Part shown: piece after piece, positions 33,885 to 42,098 of the stretch
Position numbering within the stretch: the stretch's first letter is position 1
How the letters are laid out: each line of letters begins with the position of its first letter
Assembly: GCF_902459665.1 (NCBI RefSeq)
Contig: NZ_CABPSL010000011.1
Span: 1-64,000 of the forward strand
From: Pandoraea cepalis
Lineage (GTDB): Bacteria; Pseudomonadota; Gammaproteobacteria; Burkholderiales; Burkholderiaceae
Direction of reading: 5' to 3'
Length of the DNA stretch: 64,000 nt
The notes under the pieces: generated by a model
Told to the model about the DNA's origin: nothing
Seen by the model: only the letters and a program-made list of their open reading frames with translations
Database searches by the model: none
Translations under genes and position numbers: made by a program

Positions 33885-36595
33885 CGTGCCGACCTCGATG
33901 GCGGCACTTGAGCATCGGCGTCACGCTCAGTTGCGACGAACTCGATATCGAGTTGGCCCTCGTCGGATAACGTGAGTGCGATACCCGCGGGCGTCTCGCC
34001 CAAAGCCAGTCGCGCGAGCAATTCGCGCGACACCGTAGGCAGCACCTGCGCACGGATGAAGGCATCGATGCCTCGTGCCCCGGATTCACGGCTCAGGCAG
34101 CCTTCAGCCAACGTCGCGATCAACGTCTCGTCCACTGTCAACACGACGCGGTGACGGGCAGCCAACCGATCCGTGACCATGGCCAGCTTCATGCCCACAA
34201 TCGAGTGCAACGCGCGCGTATCGAGCGGCCGGTAGACCAGCGTTTGAAACCGGGCGAGCAAGGCGGGTTGGAAGTGCGACACCAGTTCCGGGCGAATGGC
34301 GTCGAACAATGCGCCCTGTGAGATGTCCGGCTGTGCTTCGGTGCGGGTCTCGATGCTCGCACTCCCCAAGTTGGACGTCATCAGAATGACGCAGTGGCGG
34401 AAGTCGATCTCGCGCCCTTCCCCGTCGCGCATCGTGCCGCGGTCGAACACCTGGTAGAACATATCCAACACGTCACGGTGCGCCTTCTCGACCTCATCGA
34501 GCAACACGACACTGTACGGACGCTGCCGCACGGCTTCGGTGAGCACGCCGCCGCGCCCATATCCGACATACCCCGGCGGCGAGCCTTTCAGTTGGGAGAC
34601 CGTATGGGCCTCCTGGTATTCCGACATGTTGATGGTGGTCAGGGCGGCAGTCCCGCCGAAGAGTGCGTCAGCCAGCGCACGCGCCGTTTCGGTTTTTCCG
34701 ACCCCGGACGGCCCGGCAAGCAGAAACACACCCAGCGGCGCGTGGGCCGACGTCAGGCCTGCCTTGGCGGTCCGCAGGCTCTCGGCAAGGGCGCTCAAGG
34801 CATCCTCTTGGCCGACGACACGGGTCGCGAGCTGCGTCTCCAACGACAGAAGGCTGCGCAACTCGTCGGCCACCAGGTTGCCGACCGGCACCCCCGTCCA
34901 TTCGGCGACGACACGCGCGACGGTCCGAGCATCGACGTCGGCGCAGACCAACGGGGATTCGCCCTGCCGCTCGGCCAACGCATCGAGGGCACGCGTCAAC
35001 GCATCACCGTCGCGCATCTCCGGCCGCGCGTCGCGATGCTCCCGCACGGCATCGACCAGCGCCTGCTCTTGCACGTAGCGCGCCTGCAACGAATCCGCGT
35101 GTCCCTTCCCCTGCGCCAATTCCGCCACGATCTCCGTGAGGCGAAGCGCAGTACCGTTCACTCCCTCGGCAGCGTCCGCTTCGAGCATAGTCTGCTCGAT
35201 TGTCAACGCCCGCACCGCCGCGGCGGCTCGTTGCAGCTCGACCGGCGCCGTCTCCCAACTCATCCGCACGCGTGCCGCCGCGGTGTCGATCAGGTCGACA
35301 GCCTTGTCCGGCAACTGACGCGCCGGAATGTAACGGCGCGATAGCGTGACGGCGGCGACGAGCGCTTCGTCGCGAATATGCACACGGTGGAATGCGGCGT
35401 AGCGGGCCTGGAGACCGCGCAACATCAGGCATGCGGTCTCATCGTCGGGCTCATCGACCTTGATCATTTGAAAGCGGCGCTCGAGCGCGGCATCTCGCTC
35501 GAAGAATGCTTTGTACTCAGCCCAAGTGGTCGCCGCAATCGTGCGCAGTTCCCCCCGCGCCAGGGCGGGCTTGAGCAGATTGGCCGCGTCAGCCCCGCCC
35601 GCCGCGTTGCCAGCACCGATGAGCGTGTGCGCCTCGTCAATAAAGAGGAGTATGGGCACCGACGACGCCTGCACCTGCTCGATCACAGTCTTGAGCCTCT
35701 GCTCGAATTCCCCCTTCAACCCGGCACCGGCCTGCAACAGGCCCAGGTCGAGCGTCAGCACTCGCACATTGCGCATGACGCTGGGCACGTCGCCATGCGC
35801 GACCCGCAGGGCAAGTCCCTCGACCAGCGCCGTCTTTCCTACCCCCGGTTCGCCCACCAGGATCGGATTGTTCTTTCGACGTCGCGACAATACGTCGACC
35901 ATCTGCTGAATCTCACGATCTCGCCCGAGAACAGGATCGATCTCGGCATTTCGCGCTTTTTCCGTGAGATCGATCGCATAGCGCGACAAGGCATCTGTCT
36001 GCGCCGCGCCCCCTACCGAACTCGCGACGGATGGCGCGACGCACGCCGCGCCGGGCGTAGGCACCTCGGAGACTTCCGCTGGCGCGGAGACGGTCTCGGG
36101 GGGCGCTTCGAGGGTTGGTGGCGTCTCGCAGGTGCGAGGGCCAAGCCGGGCGACGAGCCGGCGGATCTGCGCGTTGCCGACGCTCAACAACGGCCACGCA
36201 TCGCGAGCCCGCAGTACGTGCGGCGCGTCGACGATCGCCTGAAGCAGATGGGCAGAGCGAATCGGACCGGGGACGCCCTCCGCTCGGGCATGTGTCCACG
36301 CGTCCGACAGGACTGTGGCAAGTTGGGGAGACAGCGAGGGCTTGCCTCGCAAGTTGCGCGGCAGTTTGTCGATGGCGGACAGTAGCGCGTCCCAAACGGT
36401 ATCCGCATCGATGTCGTAGTGACGCAAGATCGCCGGGATGTCACCGTCACCGGCCTCGAGGAGCTTGAGCAACCAATGCTCGACGGTAATGTCGTCTGCT
36501 AGCCGCGTCCTGCAAAGACTCGCGGCAGCCTCGAGGGCCATCGCACAGTGCGCATTGAGGTGTTGCAGCAGATAGGGGGTGTCGCGAGAGGTCAT
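33881..36595 (-). CDS. tssH: T6SS ATPase TssH (ClpV)
   Basis: A 904-residue class B Clp-type AAA+ unfoldase that disassembles contracted TssB/TssC sheath. The N-domain (1-150) is followed by a Pro/Ala-rich linker, a first ATPase module with GEPGVGKT and LLFIDEAHTLIG, a coiled middle domain (about 420-540), a second module with GPSGVGKTETARAL and VVLLDEVEKAH, and a C-terminal Clp small domain. Both Walker A motifs are intact. It is co-translated with tssE and sits 99 bases downstream of hcp. Confidence 0.95.
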   Translation of the reverse strand: MTSRDTPYLLQHLNAHCAMALEAAASLCRTRLADDITVEHWLLKLLEAGDGDIPAILRHYDIDADTVWDALLSAIDKLPRNLRGKPSLSPQLATVLSDAWTHARAEGVPGPIRSAHLLQAIVDAPHVLRARDAWPLLSVGNAQIRRLVARLGPRTCETPPTLEAPPETVSAPAEVSEVPTPGAACVAPSVASSVGGAAQTDALSRYAIDLTEKARNAEIDPVLGRDREIQQMVDVLSRRRKNNPILVGEPGVGKTALVEGLALRVAHGDVPSVMRNVRVLTLDLGLLQAGAGLKGEFEQRLKTVIEQVQASSVPILLFIDEAHTLIGAGNAAGGADAANLLKPALARGELRTIAATTWAEYKAFFERDAALERRFQMIKVDEPDDETACLMLRGLQARYAAFHRVHIRDEALVAAVTLSRRYIPARQLPDKAVDLIDTAAARVRMSWETAPVELQRAAAAVRALTIEQTMLEADAAEGVNGTALRLTEIVAELAQGKGHADSLQARYVQEQALVDAVREHRDARPEMRDGDALTRALDALAERQGESPLVCADVDARTVARVVAEWTGVPVGNLVADELRSLLSLETQLATRVVGQEDALSALAESLRTAKAGLTSAHAPLGVFLLAGPSGVGKTETARALADALFGGTAALTTINMSEYQEAHTVSQLKGSPPGYVGYGRGGVLTEAVRQRPYSVVLLDEVEKAHRDVLDMFYQVFDRGTMRDGEGREIDFRHCVILMTSNLGSASIETRTEAQPDISQGALFDAIRPELVSHFQPALLARFQTLVYRPLDTRALHSIVGMKLAMVTDRLAARHRVVLTVDETLIATLAEGCLSRESGARGIDAFIRAQVLPTVSRELLARLALGETPAGIALTLSDEGQLDIEFVATERDADAQVPPSRSAR

Positions 36596-36694
36596 GTCAG
36601 GCAGGTGGGAATTCCAGGAGGCCAGAGATCGCTGCCAACGCCGGCGGCAAAAAATGCACGCCGGCGATCGGCAAGCCGTTATCGTCGCAACGCG

Positions 36695-37192
36695 TCAGGC
36701 AGCGCTGCCGCCACGCTCGTTCCACGAGTCCTTGTGCTGGATGTTGCCGTCGGCATACTTCCACTGGATCGTTTCGTAGCGCAGCTCCACCTCTTCGAGA
36801 TGGTTATGCTTTTCGTAGTCCGGCACCTTGATGTCCAGCATCTTGGCGTTGATGCTGACCACCTTGACGTTCTCCATCACGGTCGTGAAGTACTCCTCCT
36901 CTTTGCCGGCACCGTCGATTTCATACTCTCGAATGGTGACCGTCTGCAGCGTCTTGCCCGACGTCAGGGCCTTGTAAAGCTCGGGCGACGAGCGATCCTT
37001 GGCCTTGGTCAGCAGGTACGGCTTGTGCACCCGCGTGCCGGTCAGCTTGCCGGTGTTGCCGTCGGTCGGGATATAGACGTTGTGCTCATAGGCGACGAGT
37101 TCGACGCTGCCCTCTCGCCCCTTGACGGTGACCGACCCGTCGATTTTCTTACCGGCGTCGTCAGACAGAAACATATAGCCCGGAATTGCCAT
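36695..37192 (-). CDS. hcp: T6SS inner tube protein Hcp (TssD)
   Basis: A 165-residue tube subunit that stacks as hexameric rings inside the sheath and is secreted with the spike. MAIPGYMFLSDDAGKKIDGSV, then EHNVYIPTDGNTGKLTGTRVHKP and ELYKALTSGKTLQTVTIREYE are classic Hcp blocks. AGGAG lies seven bases from the ATG. A strong small hairpin upstream (37255-37275) may separate it from the OmpA-like gene, which fits the high demand for Hcp. Confidence 0.95.
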   Translation of the reverse strand: MAIPGYMFLSDDAGKKIDGSVTVKGREGSVELVAYEHNVYIPTDGNTGKLTGTRVHKPYLLTKAKDRSSPELYKALTSGKTLQTVTIREYEIDGAGKEEEYFTTVMENVKVVSINAKMLDIKVPDYEKHNHLEEVELRYETIQWKYADGNIQHKDSWNERGGSAA

Positions 37193-37254
37193 GCATTGCT
37201 CCTAGATTGCTACTACAACAAATGCCCGCGGATTGTGCCTGCGAGCGGTGATAT

Positions 37255-37275
37255 CCCGAAACCCGCGGTTTCGGG
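37255..37275. terminator. Hairpin between the OmpA-like gene and hcp
   Basis: A 9-bp perfect stem (CCCGAAACC against GGTTTCGGG) with loop CGC lies 29 bases past the OmpA-like stop and about 60 before the hcp start. No T-run follows on the minus strand, so it may be an mRNA processing or stability element rather than a true terminator. Confidence 0.4.
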
Positions 37276-37303
37276 GACATTGGGCAGTGAAGTGGCGGAG
37301 CGC

Positions 37304-38974
37304 TCAGGTGCCGAAGTCGGGCACCAGCGTGATCTCGACGCGGCGATTGTTCGCGCGCCCGACGTCGGTATCGTTTCCGGCAATCGGTCGCGTGTCGCCG
37401 TAGCCCTGAACCGCGAACTGCGTGGCGGCGAGACCCGACGCCTCGACCAGCCAGTCACGCACCGCCTCGGCACGTGCTGTCGAGAGCCGCAGATTGAATG
37501 CCGGCGACCCCGTGTTATCGGTGTACCCCGCAACCAGCACCCGCTTGCGCGCATGCGACTTGATCATCTCCACCGCGTCGACCATGCGCTTGGTCGAACC
37601 CGGCTTGAGCGTGGCCTTGCCGCTATCGAACAACGACATGCTGTCGAGCGTGATGACCGACGGCAGCGGCGGCGGCGGAACATACGAGGCAATGGCCTGA
37701 TGCAGCGGATCCATCAAGTGCGCCCCGCGATACATGCCGAACGAGAACCGAAGCGGGACGCCCAGGCGGGCATGGCGATCCAACTGGTCTCGATCCTCCA
37801 CCAATCGCTGGAGCGCCTCGCGTTTGGCCAAGTCATGGCCGGGGGCTACCCGGGCATAGCGCGCGAGGTGATCCTGAACCGCGCCAAGCAGGGTCTCGTT
37901 GTGCTTTCCTGCCGCCCAGAAGGCGAAGGCACCGGCACAGGCAAACAGGGTCACGAGGTGGACGCACGTGCGCGTCAACGTCGACATATGTGGACGGCGA
38001 CGCATGGCCGCAATGAATGGATGCGGCATCGGCCAAGGTCGAGGCGACGCTGGAGCGCCCGCAGGTTGCACGCGAATATGCGCCGCGACCGCTTCCTCCC
38101 ACGCGCGCCGGCCATCGGTCGCGGGACCGCAGTCGATCCACGCAACGCCGTGCACCGTCAAGGGTGCCCAGGGCAGATCCGCGTTGACAAGCTCGGTCAA
38201 CACCGTACGGTGCGTCCATGGCACGATCGATGCCATGCCTGCGGCGCGGGCAATGCGCGGCGCACCGCCGCCAGCACGCTGCGCGACCTGCTCGGCTGCC
38301 GATACGACATGCTCCCACTGTGAAGACTCGACGGGAGCCCGCCCCGATGCCACGCCAAACCATTCCGGCTCCCCCTCCGGCGCGGCATGAGTAAGCCGTT
38401 GGTACACGGCCACGTAGCCTGGCAATGCGGCGTCGATGCGTCTCGCCGCCTCTGCCGCCGCCTGACGGATGGTGCGCAGCGTCTGCGCCAGGCTTTCGGT
38501 GCGCGCATGACTGCCAGGCGACACGCAAATCATGACGCCATCGGGGGGCAAGCCTTTGCGCCAATGCTTTACGGCCAACGCGAGTCCGGGTAGATCGCCG
38601 GGCGTGTCGACGCGCAACCAGATCGCGCCAGCCTCTAGGTGGACAAGGTCGTCGGCACCCGCCCGCTCGAAAATCGCCGACAGTCCGTCGCCCGTCACGA
38701 GCACCCATGGCATGCGCATGCGTTGCCTGGCCGACATCTCCCCCAGCGCGAGGCGCACGGCGGCAAAACCCTCCTCCGCTTCGGCGGGCCCAGCCTCGGC
38801 GCCAAGCCAAAGCACGAGGATCGCCACTGCCACGATCACAATGCTCACCATCGTGGCAACATCGGTGGCGATCGGGCTGACGACCCACAGCACGGCAAGC
38901 GCCAAGGCGGCGGCCAGGACGATCATGGTTCGGCGAGGATAGGCGAAGCTTCCGCCGTGGCGAATGGCGCTCAC
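37304..38974 (-). CDS. T6SS envelope protein with TssM-like region and OmpA C-terminus
   Basis: 556 residues. Two N-terminal membrane segments (about 17-35 and 40-58) are followed by a cytoplasmic region with PWVLVTGDG (89-97), GVMICVSPGSHARTESLAQT and GYVAVYQRLTHA. A third segment lies near 335-355, and a C-terminal OmpA domain contains SMSLFDSGKATLKPGS, GYTDNTGSPAFN and RLSTARAEAVRDWL, which should bind peptidoglycan. The middle part follows the layout of the TssM cytoplasmic domain without a Walker A motif. The likely role is anchoring the membrane complex to the cell wall beside TssL. Its start overlaps the tssL stop by four bases. Confidence 0.82.
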   Translation of the reverse strand: MSAIRHGGSFAYPRRTMIVLAAALALAVLWVVSPIATDVATMVSIVIVAVAILVLWLGAEAGPAEAEEGFAAVRLALGEMSARQRMRMPWVLVTGDGLSAIFERAGADDLVHLEAGAIWLRVDTPGDLPGLALAVKHWRKGLPPDGVMICVSPGSHARTESLAQTLRTIRQAAAEAARRIDAALPGYVAVYQRLTHAAPEGEPEWFGVASGRAPVESSQWEHVVSAAEQVAQRAGGGAPRIARAAGMASIVPWTHRTVLTELVNADLPWAPLTVHGVAWIDCGPATDGRRAWEEAVAAHIRVQPAGAPASPRPWPMPHPFIAAMRRRPHMSTLTRTCVHLVTLFACAGAFAFWAAGKHNETLLGAVQDHLARYARVAPGHDLAKREALQRLVEDRDQLDRHARLGVPLRFSFGMYRGAHLMDPLHQAIASYVPPPPLPSVITLDSMSLFDSGKATLKPGSTKRMVDAVEMIKSHARKRVLVAGYTDNTGSPAFNLRLSTARAEAVRDWLVEASGLAATQFAVQGYGDTRPIAGNDTDVGRANNRRVEITLVPDFGT

Positions 38975-39735
38975 GGGCGCGCCACCGTCGCCGCGGCCTC
39001 GGCGACCGGCGTGTCGGCCGAGAGCTGGACAAGGTGAGCGTCAAGTGCCGTAGTCCAAACGCCCCACACCAGTCCGGCGGCAACACAGGCCATTGCCGCG
39101 ATCATCCAGGGCGAGAGGAGATAGAGCCAATCGGACAAGCGCCGGCCCTTCTGCTCGATCAAAAACGACGGCGCCACCGGCGGGCGCATTGCAGCGATCC
39201 GGTCATTCAACGCGTTCACCAGTTCGCGACGCTTGGCTTCGCCCAACAGCGCGTATCGCCCCACGAAACCCAACCCAAGCAAAGCACTGTAGAACTCGAG
39301 GACGTCCACATTCGCGACGGGCGCATTGAGGTGCGCCTCCAGCCGCGTGAACACGCGTTCGCCGGCGTCATGAATATCAAAGCGTTGGATCTGTAACGGC
39401 GCAAGCGCCCAGCCACCGCGATCCGATTCACTCAAATGTCGCAGCGCTGTTTCATCGAGCAAGGCACACAGCGCCACACGCAGGTCGTGCTCGATCTCTG
39501 CGTGCCTCCATTGTCGCACGAGCGCCGCGTCGAACGAATCGAGCAGTGCTTCGCAGCGCTCGCGCAATGACACAGCGTCCGGGACGGCCCCGCCTGCAGA
39601 CAGGGTGGCAACAAGCAGCGCAACGTCGCGAACAAGCGGGCGAATCGGACCGGCTGCCGGCACCGAGGCGTGAGTGGACAACGCCGCGTCGCCGGCGTTT
39701 GCCGGGTCGGCGACTTCGACGGTGAGGGTATTCAT
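38971..39735 (-). CDS. tssL: T6SS membrane complex protein TssL (DotU)
   Basis: 254 residues. The cytoplasmic DotU domain contains IRPLVRDVALLVATLSAGG, LCALLDETALRHL and DVLEFYSALLGLGFVGRYAL. One C-terminal membrane segment, SPWMIAAMACVAAGLVWGVW, is followed by a short periplasmic tail. There is no OmpA domain on TssL itself; it is on the adjacent gene. The frame runs back to 40353, but the ATG at 39735 overlaps the tssK stop by ATGA and begins the recognisable protein. Confidence 0.93.
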   Translation of the reverse strand: MNTLTVEVADPANAGDAALSTHASVPAAGPIRPLVRDVALLVATLSAGGAVPDAVSLRERCEALLDSFDAALVRQWRHAEIEHDLRVALCALLDETALRHLSESDRGGWALAPLQIQRFDIHDAGERVFTRLEAHLNAPVANVDVLEFYSALLGLGFVGRYALLGEAKRRELVNALNDRIAAMRPPVAPSFLIEQKGRRLSDWLYLLSPWMIAAMACVAAGLVWGVWTTALDAHLVQLSADTPVAEAAATVARP

Positions 39736-41084
39736 GAGCGTAGGACCGCGTAGAGTTCGACCGACGCTTCCGCCAGCGACATCGGCAAGTAGATTTGACA
39801 CGCGCGCACCGCCAACATGCGCGCAAGCGCGTCGCTGGCGCCATCGAGCGCGAAGTAGTGGTTGTCCATGCGCACGGGCATCGCGGATGGCACCCGTTGC
39901 ACCGCCGTCAGGGGAATGCCGGGCAACGCCGAGGTGACAATGCGCTCGACGTCGTCCGGCGCACCGATCTTGCACAGGCGCGGGAACTGTTGCGCAAGCG
40001 CCGAGGTCGTGGCCACCGCACTGACAGACACGTACCAGTCCACGCTCCCATCGACAATTCGCTCGTCGAGAATCTGGCCCGCCCAGGTCGTCGCCGTTTT
40101 GCGCGCCAGCCCGATCGGGATGACACGAGACGGAATGATCGTATCCAGCAGATCGCGCAGCGTGGTCTCGAGCACGGCGAATACCTCGTCGGCCCGCACG
40201 TGGTCGTACTCGGGAATATCGGTGAGTTTCGCCCGGGTCGAAAAGGTCATCAACGTGCTCGTCAGTTGGGCCAGCATCAAATAGAGAGATTCGGTTGGCC
40301 GATGCGGATAGCGCGCGAAGTGCCGCAATTGCGGCCATGCCTGGTGAATGCAATGCAGCAACCAGAAGAGCTGGACGTCCGCCACGCCATACTCGATGAC
40401 CTGATCGGCGCGCTCACCGCGACGCGTGCCGAGGGCAAGACTCTTGGCATGCAGGATGTCGGCAATACGTTGCATCCGTTCGATATGCCGCGCGTGACCC
40501 GACAACGCAAGGCAGGGCGGCACAAAATCACGGTCGACATGGAGTCGGCCGCTGGCCGCCCGCGTCAGGCGAGCGATGACGCAGACCGTGTCATCGGCAT
40601 GCGGTTCGAAGTCGAACAGTAATCGCACCGCGTGGCGCTCGACGGCGATTTCGACCGCTTCCGTGCCGAACTCATCGATCACCTTGACGTACTCGCGATA
40701 TGAGCGGCGCGGGCGTGAGGTCGCCGTCGTGTCGAGCTGGCTGTTCGAACCGTTGGCGTCGGGAAGCGCCAACGCCGCCAGCACCGTGAGTGACTGAACG
40801 TCCGGGGCAGTGCCGTGCGTCAAGTCCCGCGCCGCGGGCAGCGCATCGGCGAGCGTCGTGTCAACCGGCGTGCCATCGGGAAAGCGCAGCTTCAGGCGGT
40901 TGAGCTTCAATCGCCCCGCCGCCAAAGCCTGCTCGTCAATGTCGACGTCAAGCGTGCCCCAGGGCGCCGACAGCACCTCGGAAACCATCTGTTGCAGAGA
41001 GAAACGAGTCCAACGTTCCTGCTGCTGAAAATGCTGTGGGGCGAGGATGACGCCTTCCTGCCACAGGGGTTTCTCTATCCGCAT
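39732..41084 (-). CDS. tssK: T6SS baseplate-membrane connector TssK
   Basis: 450 residues. The N-terminal MRIEKPLWQEGVILAPQHFQQQERW is the family signature, and SLYLMLAQLTSTLMTFST and the C-terminal IYLPMSLAEASVELYAVLRS also fit. TssK trimers link the baseplate to TssM/TssL and contact TssF/TssG. A TTG two codons earlier (41090) is a possible start, but the ATG at 41084 matches the family's usual first residues. It is the first gene of the leftward T6SS operon. Confidence 0.94.
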   Translation of the reverse strand: MRIEKPLWQEGVILAPQHFQQQERWTRFSLQQMVSEVLSAPWGTLDVDIDEQALAAGRLKLNRLKLRFPDGTPVDTTLADALPAARDLTHGTAPDVQSLTVLAALALPDANGSNSQLDTTATSRPRRSYREYVKVIDEFGTEAVEIAVERHAVRLLFDFEPHADDTVCVIARLTRAASGRLHVDRDFVPPCLALSGHARHIERMQRIADILHAKSLALGTRRGERADQVIEYGVADVQLFWLLHCIHQAWPQLRHFARYPHRPTESLYLMLAQLTSTLMTFSTRAKLTDIPEYDHVRADEVFAVLETTLRDLLDTIIPSRVIPIGLARKTATTWAGQILDERIVDGSVDWYVSVSAVATTSALAQQFPRLCKIGAPDDVERIVTSALPGIPLTAVQRVPSAMPVRMDNHYFALDGASDALARMLAVRACQIYLPMSLAEASVELYAVLRS

Positions 41085-41510
41085 ACTCAATCGTCCAAAA
41101 CCGGAACACTCAAGGCGCGGAATACTACATCACGTTTTTACAGAAAAAATACGTAGATATCCAAATTAACAAAATTCAATACCAAAATCTATACGAAGCA
41201 AAATTAGCTTTTTCCCATGCCAAAACTACCATCAATGGTGTAAACAAGATTTCATATTAATTTGACATATATCGCATAAATTTCGCACCTTCCACCAAAC
41301 CAATCTCAGTGAAACTCAACGTTGATTTACGCATACAACTCAATCAATACAATTCAATCATACATATCCCATCCATCAATAAATAATTCTAGGATATCTA
41401 ACCTTTGACGCCATAACGATCGCCGTGTTACATAGCTCCCCTTTCATTCTTTTCGGCCCACATGTGGTCGCAGAGAATCGTTTTTTGACTAACACCTACA
41501 GAGAGAGCCA
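41085..41510. promoter_or_regulatory. AT-rich divergent control region of the T6SS
   Basis: About 425 bases, strikingly AT-rich compared with its flanks, separate tssK (leftward) from tssB (rightward). It contains a perfect palindrome at 41228-41239 and a candidate rightward promoter, TTTACG (41326-41331) and TACAAT (41348-41353), 16 bases apart. It should hold both T6SS promoters and is a typical target for H-NS-like silencing. I found no gene in it. Confidence 0.7.
41228..41239. promoter_or_regulatory. Perfect palindrome ACCAT-CA-ATGGT in the T6SS control region
   Basis: Five-base arms ACCAT and ATGGT flank CA at 41228-41239, about 145 bases upstream of tssK and 270 upstream of tssB. It is a candidate operator for an unknown regulator. 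Confidence 0.4.
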
Positions 41511-42023
41511 ATGGACAGTTTTCAGCGTGAGATTCCGAAATCCAGGGTATCCATCACTCTTGACCTGCATACGGGCGGGGCACAGAAGAAGGTCGAGCTG
41601 CCGCTCAAATTGCTGGTCGCGGGCGACTTCAGCGCTGGTCGGGAGCAAGCGCCCCTGGCTGAGCGCGAGAAGGTCAACGTCGACAAGAACAACTTTGATG
41701 CCGTACTTGCCGATTACGCCCCCGACCTGAAGTTCGCGACGACCAACACGCTTTCCGACGACAACTCGGACATGCCGGTGAGCCTGTCGTTTCGGTCGAT
41801 GAAGGACTTCGAGCCCGAGCAGGTGGCTCGGCAGATTCCCGAACTCCAGGCGTTGCTCGCCATGCGCAATCTACTGTGCGATCTCAAATCGAACCTGCTG
41901 GACAACACCGGCTTTCGCCGGGAGTTCGAGAAGGTGCTCAAGGACAAGCGTCTGTCGGACAGGCTGCGCGGCGAGTTGGCGCAAATCGCCACGGCGGCCA
42001 CCCAGGCTGAGGGCCATGCCTGA
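41511..42023 (+). CDS. tssB: T6SS sheath small subunit TssB
   Basis: 170 residues. QREIPKSRVSITLDLHTGGAQKKVELPLKLLVAGDFS is the family N-terminus, followed by SLSFRSMKDFEPEQVARQIPEL and the C-terminal helices that interlock with TssC. It forms the contractile sheath together with TssC. A GAGAGAG ribosome binding site lies just before the ATG. Confidence 0.95.
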   Translation: MDSFQREIPKSRVSITLDLHTGGAQKKVELPLKLLVAGDFSAGREQAPLAEREKVNVDKNNFDAVLADYAPDLKFATTNTLSDDNSDMPVSLSFRSMKDFEPEQVARQIPELQALLAMRNLLCDLKSNLLDNTGFRREFEKVLKDKRLSDRLRGELAQIATAATQAEGHA

Positions 42024-42098
42024 GCGTAGTACGCCCCAGCGGGCGTGCACGGTTTTGCATACCCCCAACTCCCTTCACGAACTCAAGCGGAACCCGAA

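Noticed and set aside
36596-36694. Gap between hcp and tssH as a missing gene
   Set aside because: Only 99 bases with no start-stop frame of interest.
41195-41240. Possible sigma-54 promoter for the T6SS on the minus strand
   Set aside because: TGGCATGGGAAAAAGC has GG and GC 11 rather than 10 bases apart, which sigma-54 does not tolerate well.
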